Assembly: GCA_964425745.1 (NCBI GenBank)
Contig: CAYRNW010000010.1
Coordinates: 1-64,000 of the forward strand
DNA from: CALCNS01 sp964425745
GTDB taxonomy: Bacteria > Bacillota > JAAYKD01
DNA: 64,000 nt
Direction: 5' to 3'
Made by a program: the position numbers and the translations under genes. This document shows positions 1 to 7,835 of this stretch, piece by piece. A model generated the notes under the pieces. It worked only from the letters and a program-made list of their open reading frames with translations. It ran no database searches and was not told the origin of the DNA. Position 1 is the stretch's first letter. Every line of letters begins with the position of its first letter.

Positions 1-5
1 ACAAG

Positions 6-84
6 AAGAACGCTGCTTCTCCGTTTTGAGACACAGCGTTCTTTGACAGTCTGAGGGCACGGATCAAACGATCCGTGCCCTTTT
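6..84 (+). terminator. Two tandem hairpins, likely transcription terminators
   Basis: Two perfect hairpins follow each other. The first has a 10-bp stem (6-15 with 34-43) and is followed by TTCTTTG. The second has an 11-bp stem (55-65 with 70-80, loop AAAC) followed by TTTTAA. The T-run lies on the plus strand, so the likely client is a plus-strand gene ending just left of the window. The second hairpin could also stop the minus-strand peptidase gene that ends at 97, although its T-run on that strand is missing. Confidence 0.7.
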
Positions 85-96
85 AAATATGTAGCT

Positions 97-1128
97 TTAA
101 TCCACCAAATATGCAAAGAGAAGTTTGAACGTGTTAACCAACCCGTCGATATGGGTTCTTTCATAGCCATGAGAGGCATAGACACCAGGGCCAATCAACC
201 CATGACGCACGTCATAGCCCGCCCGCAGGGAAACCTCCACATCGGAACCATATTGAGGATACACATCCAATGCATAATCGGCACCAGCTTTTTGGGCGGC
301 AGCGATGAGTTCGTTGGTCAGCTCGTAATGATACACACCACCGGAGTCTTTAGGACAAATCGAAACCATGCGCTCAGTGCACTTTAAGCCTTGTCCAACG
401 CAGCCCATATCTACCGCAATCACATCTTCGATGCAATCCGGAATCCCGGTAGCTCCGCCATGACCGATTTCTTCAAACATGGTGAAACTCAACCAAACAT
501 TACGTCGGGGGGTCACTTTTTCTTCAGCAAAGTATTTTGCCAAGGTCAACAGAACTGCCGACGAAGCCTTATCATCTAAGAAGCGGCTCTTGATGTAGCC
601 TTTGCTGGTGACCATGAAACGAGGATGAACCGCGATGAAGTCTCCGTTTTGAATGCCCAACGCTTCTGTTTCTTTGGCCGAGGTCACAAATTCGTCGAGC
701 AATACTTCAATGTTATCTTTGAAATTCCGGGGATCATTGACTTTGGGATTCACATGACCCGAAGCATTTGCAATTTGTAAGGTTCCTTCGTATTCGCGGC
801 CGTCCCGAGTAATCACGGTAACCGTTTCTGTTTCGGTATTATTGGGATTTAACCCGCCGACATTATTCAACATGAGAGCTCCGTTGCTCTTAATACTGGC
901 AACAACTCCACCAAGAGTATCGACATGACCAAACAACATCACGGGAGATCCACTACCGCCAAGATCGACCGTAACGCCACCTTTTCGCAAGTTATTGGGA
1001 GAATAGCCCATGCTCTTCAATTCATTGTTCAGAAACTCTGAGATCTTTTTCGAATACCCCGAGGGGCTTTTGACAGCCAACATGCGTTCTAAGACATCCA
1101 CCATGTACTCTGTGTACTTTTGATTCAT
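97..1128 (-). CDS. M42 family metallopeptidase (glutamyl/deblocking aminopeptidase type)
   Basis: A 343-residue cytosolic aminopeptidase of the M42 family, which uses two metal ions to trim residues from peptide N-termini and usually forms dodecameric tetrahedral shells. The metal-site motifs are in order: GHVDT near residue 70, RFLDDKAS near 180 (bridging Asp), EEIGHGG near 220 (catalytic Glu plus ligand), AVDMG near 240, and the C-terminal SHGYERTH near 320 (last His ligand). Length fits the family (330-370). There is no signal peptide. The ATG at 1128 is preceded by a GGGAGG ribosome site. A promoter lies directly upstream (1161-1189) and the neighbours are unrelated, so it is monocistronic. 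The substrate preference (Glu/Asp versus general) cannot be read from the sequence. An alternative label is cellulase M/FrvX-like, which is the same family. Confidence 0.93.
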   Translation of the reverse strand: MNQKYTEYMVDVLERMLAVKSPSGYSKKISEFLNNELKSMGYSPNNLRKGGVTVDLGGSGSPVMLFGHVDTLGGVVASIKSNGALMLNNVGGLNPNNTETETVTVITRDGREYEGTLQIANASGHVNPKVNDPRNFKDNIEVLLDEFVTSAKETEALGIQNGDFIAVHPRFMVTSKGYIKSRFLDDKASSAVLLTLAKYFAEEKVTPRRNVWLSFTMFEEIGHGGATGIPDCIEDVIAVDMGCVGQGLKCTERMVSICPKDSGGVYHYELTNELIAAAQKAGADYALDVYPQYGSDVEVSLRAGYDVRHGLIGPGVYASHGYERTHIDGLVNTFKLLFAYLVD

Positions 1129-1160
1129 AATCGAGCCTCCCTATAAAAAATTTCAATTTC

Positions 1161-1189
1161 ATTGTATCACTGTCACGATGCAAAGTAAA
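1161..1189 (-). promoter_or_regulatory. Sigma-A-type promoter for the M42 peptidase
   Basis: On the minus strand the -35 is TTTACT (1184-1189) and the -10 is TACAAT (1161-1166), with exactly 17 bp between them. The start codon lies about 33 bp downstream of the -10. Confidence 0.6.
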
Positions 1190-1306
1190 GAAATCCACCC
1201 GAAAAGGACTCGCAAATCCTAAAAAGGAGGAAAAGCGATCGAACATGGGAAAGTATACAAAGCATGATCCATGTAAGAAACAAACACCTTCAACGGAGGA
1301 GATTCG

Positions 1307-2095
1307 ATGAGACAAGAACAAGAAAAACGCTACGCCGTTTTGATCGACGCTGAAAATATTTCAGATAAATACATTAAGACCATCATGGATGAGGCCGCAA
1401 ACCTAGGTGTGGCAACCTATAAACGCATCTATGGAGATTGGACCAATACCCAACTCAACTCGTGGAAAACTGTTTTGTTAGAGAATTCCATTGTACCGAT
1501 TCAACAATACAGCTACACCTTAGGCAAAAACTCTACCGATTCTGCGTTGATTATCGACGCAATGGATATTCTTTACTCCGGCAATGTGGAAGGCTTTTGC
1601 ATTGTCTCGTCCGACAGCGACTTCACGAAACTTGCCTCTCGTCTACGAGAAACGGGCATGACCGTGGTTGGTATGGGCGAACGTAAGACACCGAAGCCCT
1701 TTATTGCGGCATGCAATCAATTTAAATACCTCGATGTGCTCTACACCGATCCTCAGAAAGCCGTAAAAGTCAATCTCCCGGGAACCCCTGAAACGGTAAA
1801 ACCGTTCCCCTTACCCACAGTCAAAGATGAATTTGCGGAAGGTCAGACCAATCTTGATGCAATCCGCAAGACCCTCTTAGCCTTAGCGGAAGAGAGCAGT
1901 GACGAAGATGGCTGGCTTTTTATCGGCGATGTTGGCAACCAATTGGCCAAGCGTTTTCCCGACTTCGATGTTCGGAATTTCGGATATAAAAAACTAACGC
2001 CTTTTATAAAATCATTAAAACTCTTTGAAATCCGTGCCGTACCCGCTGGAGAAGGCCGCAACATCAAACTAATTTACATCCGTGTCAAAGTATAA
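1307..2095 (+). CDS. NYN domain protein with C-terminal OST-HTH/LOTUS domain (LabA/DUF88 type)
   Basis: A 262-residue protein with two recognisable parts. Residues 8-145 are a NYN (PIN-like) nuclease domain. It has the first acidic motif LIDAENIS near 12-19, a central STDSALIIDAMD near 75, and SSDSDFTKLASRLRETG near 100, which together supply the acidic residues that bind metal in this fold. Residues about 185-262 form an OST-HTH/LOTUS winged helix (EDGWLFIGDVGNQL, then FGYKKLTPFIKSL), a module thought to bind RNA. The combination is common in bacteria and is inferred to act in RNA turnover; the specific target is unknown. The start is set by a GGAGGAG site 7 bases upstream. It stands alone and ends in a bidirectional terminator. 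Confidence 0.88.
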   Translation: MRQEQEKRYAVLIDAENISDKYIKTIMDEAANLGVATYKRIYGDWTNTQLNSWKTVLLENSIVPIQQYSYTLGKNSTDSALIIDAMDILYSGNVEGFCIVSSDSDFTKLASRLRETGMTVVGMGERKTPKPFIAACNQFKYLDVLYTDPQKAVKVNLPGTPETVKPFPLPTVKDEFAEGQTNLDAIRKTLLALAEESSDEDGWLFIGDVGNQLAKRFPDFDVRNFGYKKLTPFIKSLKLFEIRAVPAGEGRNIKLIYIRVKV

Positions 2096-2110
2096 ACATT
2101 TACAAAATAA

Positions 2111-2150
2111 AAAAAGCCGTGCTTTCTTCGTGTAAAAGCATGGCTTTTTT
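2111..2150. terminator. Bidirectional intrinsic terminator
   Basis: An AAGCCgTGCTTT / AAAGCaTGGCTT stem with an A-run on the left and a T-run on the right serves the plus-strand NYN gene and the converging minus-strand Nudix gene. Confidence 0.85.
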
Positions 2151-2151
2151 G

Positions 2152-2697
2152 TTAGAGTCTTATAGCTCCACGCTGACGATGCATGGCAAACAACAGCGGT
2201 AAGAGGCCCTTGTGGTATGGAATAAAACGGCCCTCCGTCATCATTTGCTCCACCTGTTCCAGCGTTGCCCATTGAACCGCTTGAACTTCCTCTTCCTGAA
2301 GATGTAACCTGCTGATTTCTACGTCTTGTTGGATCAAATAGATATCATCAAAGCCCCCTTCAAAGCAGATGGTCATAAAGGGGCGCTGACCGTTCAAATC
2401 CAATTGCAGGCCCAATTCTTCTAACGTCTCCCGCTCCGCTGCCAGAGTACTATTTTCTCCTTGGCAAGCGCTTCCTCCTACACTGACATCCCACAAATTC
2501 GACCATCCTTTTTTGAAAGGTTGTCTTTGTTGGATAAGCATTTCACCTTTCGAGTTAAAAATGCAAACATGAACGACCAAATGATACCTCCCTTTAGGAA
2601 GGGGTTCTCCACGCACACCGGTCTCTCCGGTCAGATTTCGGTCTTGGTCATATAAATCCCAAATCTCCAGAATAATCAACTCCGTTCTTGTTCTCAC
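2152..2697 (-). CDS. Nudix hydrolase (IPP isomerase-like subgroup)
   Basis: A 181-residue Nudix-fold protein. The Nudix box runs from GGSACQGE to ETLEELGL (about residues 72-96) and fits GX5EX7REUXEEXGU except for Thr at the first hydrophobic position. The N-terminal part (EIWDLYDQDRNLTGE, then YHLVVHVCIFNSKGE) is the arrangement seen in YfcD/IPP-isomerase-like Nudix proteins that act on nucleoside-diphosphate derivatives. The substrate cannot be deduced. The start used is a GTG. A stop codon lies seven codons upstream, inside the tandem repeat at 2693-2753, so no longer start is possible, and a TTG seven codons downstream is an alternative. No ribosome site is convincing, so the start is the weak point of this call. 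Confidence 0.85.
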   Translation of the reverse strand: MRTRTELIILEIWDLYDQDRNLTGETGVRGEPLPKGRYHLVVHVCIFNSKGEMLIQQRQPFKKGWSNLWDVSVGGSACQGENSTLAAERETLEELGLQLDLNGQRPFMTICFEGGFDDIYLIQQDVEISRLHLQEEEVQAVQWATLEQVEQMMTEGRFIPYHKGLLPLLFAMHRQRGAIRL

Positions 2698-2753
2698 ACG
2701 AGATCAACTGATGCTCATACGGCATCGACTGATGCTCATACGAGATCGACTGA
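2693..2753. repeat. 21-bp tandem repeat, about 2.5 copies
   Basis: Two 21-bp units (2701-2721 and 2722-2742, three mismatches) are followed by an 11-base partial unit (2743-2753). An 8-base piece matching the unit end, with one mismatch, precedes them at 2693. The repeat covers the 5' end of the Nudix gene and part of the gap to the divergent dehydrogenase gene. Confidence 0.85.
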
Positions 2754-2826
2754 ATTTATTTAAGATGAAGGGTTTTTGATGGTCTATCACAAATTAATCT
2801 ATTACTATTAGGAAAGAAGGGATTCC

Positions 2827-3708
2827 ATGTCTCGTATTGCTTGGATTGGAACCGGTGTTATGGGTACCTCCATGGCCACGAACTTAAGCAAACAAGGTCA
2901 TACACTCACGCTTTTTAACCGCAGCCCGGAAAAGGCGCATCATGCGGCAACTCTCTGCAACGGAGCCGTCTGCACCAGCATTGCCGAAGCCGTCAAAGAT
3001 GCCGATTATATTTTCACAATCGTGGGATATCCCAAGGATGTTGAAGAAGTGATGTTGTCAAAAGGCGGAGTTTTTGATTCGGCTAAGAAAAACGCTTTGA
3101 TCATCGATATGACCACCTCTCTCCCCTCCTTGGCAGCAAAACTTTACGAAATCGGAAAAGAACGCGGTTTACGCGTCATGGATGCCCCGGTTTCCGGGGG
3201 TGATTCCGGTGCAAAGAAGGGCACGCTTTCAATTATGGTCGGTGGCGATGCCAAAGACTTTGAAGAAGCCAAACCACTCTTCGCCTGTATGGGTACCAAT
3301 GTTGTTTACATGGGTCCCGCCGGTAATGGTCAGCACACCAAGGCCGCGAATCAGATTGCTGTAGCCGGTGCTACTGCTGCAATGACCGAGGCAATCGTCT
3401 ATGCTAAACAGGTTGGGTTGGAACCCGAGCGCATGTTGGCCGCCATTGGAGCCGGTGCTGCCGGCAGTTGGCAACTGCAAAATATGGCTCCTCGAGTTCT
3501 GAAAGAAGACTTTGGCCCGGGATTTTTCATTAAACACTTTATCAAAGACATGCGCATTGTCAATCAAGAGATGAATGAGCGAGACACCTACCTCAAAATG
3601 CTGAATACCGTATTGGCTTTGTATGAAGAAATGGCCAACCAGGGTCTTGAAAACGATGGCACACAGGCCTTGATCAAACTTTACAAAACGCACGAACCCA
3701 CGGAATAG
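2827..3708 (+). CDS. 3-hydroxyisobutyrate dehydrogenase family NAD(P)-dependent oxidoreductase
   Basis: A 293-residue beta-hydroxyacid dehydrogenase. It has an N-terminal Rossmann fold with the dinucleotide motif GTGVMGTSMA (residues 8-17), the family substrate-binding signature DAPVSGGDSGAKKGTLS near 120-136, and the catalytic Lys in GNGQHTKAANQI near 170. An all-helical C-terminal domain contains FIKHFIKDMRI. The family reduces or oxidises small beta-hydroxyacids (3-hydroxyisobutyrate, tartronate semialdehyde, glyoxylate or succinic semialdehyde). Sequence alone does not separate these, and no pathway genes adjoin. The AAAGAAGGG ribosome site lies 7-8 bases before the ATG. The gene is monocistronic and ends in a strong terminator. 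Confidence 0.9.
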   Translation: MSRIAWIGTGVMGTSMATNLSKQGHTLTLFNRSPEKAHHAATLCNGAVCTSIAEAVKDADYIFTIVGYPKDVEEVMLSKGGVFDSAKKNALIIDMTTSLPSLAAKLYEIGKERGLRVMDAPVSGGDSGAKKGTLSIMVGGDAKDFEEAKPLFACMGTNVVYMGPAGNGQHTKAANQIAVAGATAAMTEAIVYAKQVGLEPERMLAAIGAGAAGSWQLQNMAPRVLKEDFGPGFFIKHFIKDMRIVNQEMNERDTYLKMLNTVLALYEEMANQGLENDGTQALIKLYKTHEPTE

Positions 3709-3722
3709 TTTTTTAAAATGCA

Positions 3723-3761
3723 GCCGGAAAGCCCTATGAAAAGCTTTCCGGCTATTTTTTT
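3723..3761 (+). terminator. Intrinsic terminator after the dehydrogenase gene
   Basis: A 10-bp perfect stem (3723-3732 with 3743-3752) is followed by ATTTTTTTT. It lies between converging genes and may also help stop minus-strand transcription. Confidence 0.85.
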
Positions 3762-3766
3762 AAAGT

Positions 3767-5752
3767 CTACTTCTCGAAGGAAATCAACCCAAAGACTTCG
3801 AGCATCTTCAAATAAGCTAAGACATGTTCGGTTTCACAGGAAGCACTTTGCAATCGCACCTTTTTGGCGATTTCCCAGACGGTATCGGTTCCTGTAACGT
3901 GAAATTGAATCAGTGCTTCTAACCGATGTGCACCGGCGATATGAGCACGCGCCGTCTTTGCATAATGCTGATACGCCCGCTTATTCTCCGGACATAATCC
4001 ACAATAATCATCGGGTTTATTGACTGGAGTCACATATAATCGTTTGGGAATAAGGGCGTACTGTTCGGGTATGTTTTCTTCTGGTGCAGACTTCAATTCC
4101 CATGCTTTTTGTAGTTGAGCCACCAGTGCTTTTATCCCTGCATTCTCTTTCTTAATGCTCCATTTCAGAGCTTTTCGTGCATCTCCATGGAAAAAGCGAA
4201 GCAGAGTTTCGTTATCGGCGAGACAGCTATTTTCAAGAGCATTGATTCGCTGTACAAGCATTTCTGAACTTTGTTCTCCACGCAGATTAGCGTGGCGATA
4301 TTCATGAATTTTTTCCAACAACCGTTTCTGATTGCGTAGCAAAACTTCTTCTGCATCGTTTTCACTGAGATTTGCGAGTGTTGTTACGAAAAGTGCCGCA
4401 AAGCTCGCCGATTTATGCAAAACCGCAGGATCTACAACATCGATACTGTCTCCACTGGTGTGATAATTGACATCCGGCCATTGCCCCAACATCAACATTG
4501 GGATATTAACGGTGGGATCGCTGAAGATATAGTGATCGCTTCCCGGATCAAAAGCGGAAGTCGTACTGTTGAAACCGGATACACTGTCGACTCCGGAATG
4601 GGCCGGTAGCATATTGCGCACTTCATCCATGGCTAAAGTCGCTAAACTCATGATAAACGATGGGGTTGATGCCGGTAGATCACTAATTGTTAAAGGACCA
4701 TACCCTGCCGCTTGTCGCCCGCCTACCATATCGAGATTTAATCCGGCTAAGCTTTTCTGCCATTGACCTTGACGTTGATTTAGCCAAGCATACGTACCTG
4801 AAAATTCTGGGACGAAAAGCACCTTGATGCTTCGCTTCAACCGGGGAAGTTCTCCAGAATCTTGCAACCGTTTTAACACGCGCAAAACTTCCATGCCACA
4901 GGCAACACCGCTCGCGTTATCATTGGCTGAACTTCGGGGATGGCAAAGATGGGCTACCAATAAAATTTCTTCACTGGTTTCTCCTTTAATCGTTGCTTCG
5001 ACCACTTCTAAAGAGCCATCGTAAAGTGAAGCATCACAATAACAGCGAACTTGCACATAGGGGTTTAAAGAGGAATCCTTTTGATGCGCTTTTTCTTGAA
5101 GACGGCATCGCTCCGCTAATGCATCGCCTTGACGTGGGGTCAGAACATAGCCAAAGGTAGCAACTTCATCAGGGGTGTGTTTCCACCAGAAGGAAGTGTA
5201 ATTGCGAATATCATATAAGTCCTGACGTGTTCTCACTCCAGGCAATTCGTAGATGCAATCGGTTATAATGCCTAATGCCCCACGTTCATGGACCGCCCAC
5301 TCAACAAACGGAGCAAACGGTTCTTGAACAAAAATTAGTTTGCCTTTCAAATCGACCTTTGCATAGGCTTCGCGTGAAGAACCTTTTTCAATCAACACAA
5401 CATCTACATCTTGATTACGATAATCACAGGCATGACTTCGTTGGATAATCGATATTGGATCTGCTTGATAATCGGCTAAATATTCCCCAGTTTCGGGAAG
5501 ATACAGCCAGGCATCGCGGCAGGTCCATTCTTGAAAACTCTTGGCAGTTAGGTTCCAATGGTCTGCCTGGGCCGGTGATGTGAGAATCTTGCTCTCAATC
5601 CCTTGCTTTCTCAACTTATTGTTGACCCATTGAGCAGCTTCCCGGAAGCCGGTAGAAGCTTGAATCCGGTGAAACTGAGCAATTTCAGTAACCCCAAAAT
5701 ACAAAGCGGTTGGATTGACTGTTCTACGAAACAAGTCTGCATATTGTTTCAT
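3767..5752 (-). CDS. M28-like metallopeptidase with inserted PA domain (DUF4910-like)
   Basis: A 661-residue peptidase. The M28 metal-site motifs are AHLCHPRSSANDNASG (His ligand and bridging Asp), VPEFSGT (catalytic Glu), NLDMVGG (Asp ligand) and NYHTSGDS (last His). The segment between the N-terminal helical part and the first His motif, with VVLIEKGSS, KLIFVQEP and GALGIITD, looks like a protease-associated (PA) domain. The last 150 residues contain a helical tail ending in a winged-helix-like stretch (DTVWEIAKKV to MLEVFGLISFEK). There is no signal peptide, so it probably acts on peptides in the cytosol. The start was moved to the internal Met at 5752 because a GAGGGG site lies just upstream; the reading frame stays open 18 codons further. 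Its own promoter lies at 5797-5825. Confidence 0.82.
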   Translation of the reverse strand: MKQYADLFRRTVNPTALYFGVTEIAQFHRIQASTGFREAAQWVNNKLRKQGIESKILTSPAQADHWNLTAKSFQEWTCRDAWLYLPETGEYLADYQADPISIIQRSHACDYRNQDVDVVLIEKGSSREAYAKVDLKGKLIFVQEPFAPFVEWAVHERGALGIITDCIYELPGVRTRQDLYDIRNYTSFWWKHTPDEVATFGYVLTPRQGDALAERCRLQEKAHQKDSSLNPYVQVRCYCDASLYDGSLEVVEATIKGETSEEILLVAHLCHPRSSANDNASGVACGMEVLRVLKRLQDSGELPRLKRSIKVLFVPEFSGTYAWLNQRQGQWQKSLAGLNLDMVGGRQAAGYGPLTISDLPASTPSFIMSLATLAMDEVRNMLPAHSGVDSVSGFNSTTSAFDPGSDHYIFSDPTVNIPMLMLGQWPDVNYHTSGDSIDVVDPAVLHKSASFAALFVTTLANLSENDAEEVLLRNQKRLLEKIHEYRHANLRGEQSSEMLVQRINALENSCLADNETLLRFFHGDARKALKWSIKKENAGIKALVAQLQKAWELKSAPEENIPEQYALIPKRLYVTPVNKPDDYCGLCPENKRAYQHYAKTARAHIAGAHRLEALIQFHVTGTDTVWEIAKKVRLQSASCETEHVLAYLKMLEVFGLISFEK

Positions 5753-5796
5753 GATTTCCCCTCTTTCTCTTTTATCTATGTTCGAAATCCGACAAT

Positions 5797-5825
5797 AATA
5801 TACCATTGCGTTTGCTTTTTGTCAA
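5797..5825 (-). promoter_or_regulatory. Strong sigma-A promoter for the M28-like peptidase
   Basis: On the minus strand a consensus TTGACA (5820-5825), a 17-bp spacer and TATATT (5797-5802) lie 44 bp upstream of the chosen start. Confidence 0.8.
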
Positions 5826-5830
5826 ATTAA

Positions 5831-5859
5831 ACCTCCTTGCAGAAATCTTGCAAGGAGGT
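5831..5859 (-). terminator. Hairpin terminator after exodeoxyribonuclease III
   Basis: An 11-bp perfect stem (5831-5841 with 5849-5859) lies immediately after the minus-strand gene, followed by a modest TTTAATTT tract. The next promoter begins right behind it. Confidence 0.7.
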
Positions 5860-5866
5860 CGTATTA

Positions 5867-6619
5867 TTATTGAAGCAGCAGCGATACTGGACAATGGTCC
5901 GAGCCAAGAACTTCTGAATGTATACAAGCATCTTGCAATCGGGGGGTAAGCTCTTTTGAAGTACAGAAATAGTCAATCCGCCATCCGGCATTGTTCGCAC
6001 GTGCATTGAACATATAGGACCACCAGGTGTAAGCATCCCGTTGCTCGGGATAAAAATGTCGAAATGTATCGACAAACCCAGCCTCCAGCAACTGAGAGAA
6101 TTTTTCTCTTTCCTCATCGGTGAAACCGGCATTTTTACGATTGGACGCTGGGTTTTTTAAGTCCATTTCTTTGTGAGCTACATTGAGATCCCCACAAAGG
6201 ATGACGCCCTTTTTGCCAGACAAACGTACAACATACTCGCGAAAGTGGTCATCCCAGCGTAATCGTTCTTCCAACCGGGCTAATCCGGATTGAGAATTCG
6301 GGGTGTAGACGGTAATGAAATAGAAATCGTCAAACTCGAGGGTGATACTGCGTCCCTCTTGATCAAAAGGTTCGATACCAATGCCATATTCAACCGATAA
6401 GGGCTTCTTTTTACTGAAGACAGCGGTTCCGGAATATCCCTTTTTCTGAGCATAATTCCAGTAGCATTCATAACCTTCCGGACTCCAGTCAATTTGACCT
6501 TCTTGAAGTTTAATCTCTTGAAGTCCTATGAGGTCGGCATCGGTAGCGTAGAAAAACTCAGCAAATCCTTTTTGCATACAAGCTCTTAAGCCGTTGACAT
6601 TCCACGAAACAAATTTCAT
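5867..6619 (-). CDS. xth: Exodeoxyribonuclease III / AP endonuclease
   Basis: A 250-residue member of the ExoIII/APE family, which cuts DNA 5' of abasic sites and trims 3' blocked ends in base-excision repair. The conserved motifs are in order: FVSWNVNGLRA at the start (catalytic Asn), LIGLQEIKL near 35 (metal-binding Glu), ITVYTPNS near 105 (catalytic Tyr), LCGDLNVAH near 147 (Asp and Asn), and RIDYFCTS then GSDHCPV at the C-terminus (catalytic Asp-His pair). Length matches the bacterial enzyme (about 250). The start at 6619 is chosen because it begins the conserved domain directly and follows a GGAGAGG site. The frame is open for 67 further codons upstream, but those read as low-complexity sequence from the repeat region. 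Confidence 0.95.
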   Translation of the reverse strand: MKFVSWNVNGLRACMQKGFAEFFYATDADLIGLQEIKLQEGQIDWSPEGYECYWNYAQKKGYSGTAVFSKKKPLSVEYGIGIEPFDQEGRSITLEFDDFYFITVYTPNSQSGLARLEERLRWDDHFREYVVRLSGKKGVILCGDLNVAHKEMDLKNPASNRKNAGFTDEEREKFSQLLEAGFVDTFRHFYPEQRDAYTWWSYMFNARANNAGWRIDYFCTSKELTPRLQDACIHSEVLGSDHCPVSLLLQ

Positions 6620-6709
6620 TGGGACCTCTCCTTTATAAAATGTGTTGATACTGCTACATTTCCTATTATTCGCAGCCTCTTTGGACTCCTTCTTTTCGAT
6701 GGAATGTGG

Positions 6710-6756
6710 AACTCCAGCAATTCCGCGTTGTTGTAACTCCAGCAATTCCGCGTTGT
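6710..6756. repeat. 22-bp perfect direct repeat
   Basis: Two identical 22-base copies (6710-6731 and 6735-6756, period 25) lie in the gap between xth and tRNA-Ser. No gene is visible in this gap. Confidence 0.85.
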
Positions 6757-6776
6757 GCTTCGCAACCGCTTTTAAT

Positions 6777-6865
6777 TGCCGGAACTTCGCAAATGTAAAC
6801 ATTTGCTTACGTCTTCGCAAACGCTACAAAGTGCCGGAGCTTCGCCAATGCAAGCATTGGCTACG
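6777..6865. repeat. Two diverged copies of a 34-35 bp hairpin-containing element
   Basis: Copies lie at 6777-6811 and 6832-6865. They share the frame TGCCGGA-CTTCGC-AATG-AA-CATT-GCT-ACG, and each carries a small palindrome (GCAAATG/CATTTGC and GCCAATG/CATTGGC). Four sites differ, and most differences in the palindrome arms are compensatory: the A-T pair in copy 1 is a C-G pair in copy 2. That suggests selection on the hairpin rather than on the sequence. Confidence 0.75.
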
Positions 6866-6870
6866 GGTAA

Positions 6871-7010
<140 letters not shown>

Positions 7011-7025
7011 ATGTCAAGCTTGAAA

Positions 7026-7054
7026 ATTTTAACACAGACATGAGCAAAAGTCAA
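7026..7054 (-). promoter_or_regulatory. Promoter for tRNA-Ser
   Basis: On the minus strand TTGACT (7049-7054), a 17-bp spacer and TAAAAT (7026-7031) end 15 bp before the mature tRNA 5' end. Confidence 0.75.
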
Positions 7055-7128
7055 TAATGGAAAAAACCCTCCCACAAAATCCTTGCTATGCAGACATATT
7101 GATTCTACAGGTAAATCGCTTTTTTGGC

Positions 7129-7157
7129 TTGACTTTCTATGCAAATAGGGGTAGTAT
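7129..7157 (+). promoter_or_regulatory. Promoter of the antiporter operon
   Basis: TTGACT (7129-7134), a 17-bp spacer and TAGTAT (7152-7157) lie about 200 bp before the first coding start. This leaves room for the regulated leader described at 7186-7313. Confidence 0.65.
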
Positions 7158-7185
7158 GAGCTGTAATATATCAAAGAATATCGAA

Positions 7186-7313
7186 AACCTGTTTAGATTC
7201 ATATCTATTTCTATACATTCCCTCTGTTTAATTATTGTCGTACAGCAACACAGGTTGAAGAATAGTACATGAACCTGTAAATCTTAGAAAGCAGATCGGC
7301 TTTCTCTTTTTTT
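7186..7313 (+). promoter_or_regulatory. Putative attenuator or riboswitch leader of the antiporter operon
   Basis: The 200-nt untranslated leader contains an intrinsic terminator (AGAAAGC 7286-7292 with GCTTTCT 7299-7305, then a T-run to 7313) ahead of the first gene. Two AACCTGT copies (7186-7192 and 7272-7278) can each pair with the single ACAGGTT at 7250-7256, so two exclusive folds exist upstream of the terminator. The layout is that of a transcription attenuator. I do not recognise the aptamer class. Confidence 0.55.
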
Positions 7314-7361
7314 GTGGTTTCTTCATAACAATTTCATCACATTTATTGAGGAGTGATTTTT

Positions 7362-7835
7362 ATGTTTTTACTATTATTTGTACTCTGGTGGATCTTCAGC
7401 GGACCTCTGACTGTAGAAATCATCTTAGTCGGCTTCTTTTTATCGTTGATTCTAGAATTCGCCACCGTAAAAATACTAAATTACCGTTTCAGTGCTGACC
7501 TAAGCGCCGCCGTTCATACTGCACTCTGGGCGCGTTACTTCCGCACCTTGGTTGTAGAAATCGTAAAATGCTGTCTTTCGGTTTTGCGTCTAATCTGGAC
7601 TCCGAACTTAGAAATCAAACCCATGCTTCGGCGCTTTCCTAGCAGAGTCAAAGCAGAAGGCGACATGGTAGTATTGGCAAATTCAATAACTTTAACGCCC
7701 GGAACCATTACCGTGCAGGTTCAACCTCATCATTTTATTGTGCATGCCCTCGATGCAAAGTATATGGAAGGCATTGAGAACTCAGATTTTGTAAAAATAC
7801 TAGAGGAGATGGAAAAGAACGATGCTGCCGAATAA
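7362..7835 (+). CDS. mnhE: Mrp/Mnh-type antiporter subunit E
   Basis: A 157-residue membrane protein of the MnhE/MbhA family. Two or three hydrophobic helices at the N-terminus are followed by a conserved cytosolic domain containing LEIKPMLRRFPS and ANSITLTPGTITVQV, the family signature. MnhE is a small structural subunit of multisubunit Na+/H+ antiporters. The ATG at 7362 sits 8 bases after GAGGAG. A GTG three codons earlier overlaps that ribosome site and is less likely. It is the first gene of a ten-gene operon, with its 3' end overlapping the next start. Confidence 0.9.
   Translation: MFLLLFVLWWIFSGPLTVEIILVGFFLSLILEFATVKILNYRFSADLSAAVHTALWARYFRTLVVEIVKCCLSVLRLIWTPNLEIKPMLRRFPSRVKAEGDMVVLANSITLTPGTITVQVQPHHFIVHALDAKYMEGIENSDFVKILEEMEKNDAAE

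Noticed and set aside
5753..5806. Longer start of the M28-like peptidase
   Set aside because: The extra 18 codons lie over the region between promoter and ribosome site, and the internal Met has the GAGGGG site.
6710..6865. CRISPR array
   Set aside because: Only two copies of each repeat, spacers of three or about 20 bases, and no cas genes nearby.
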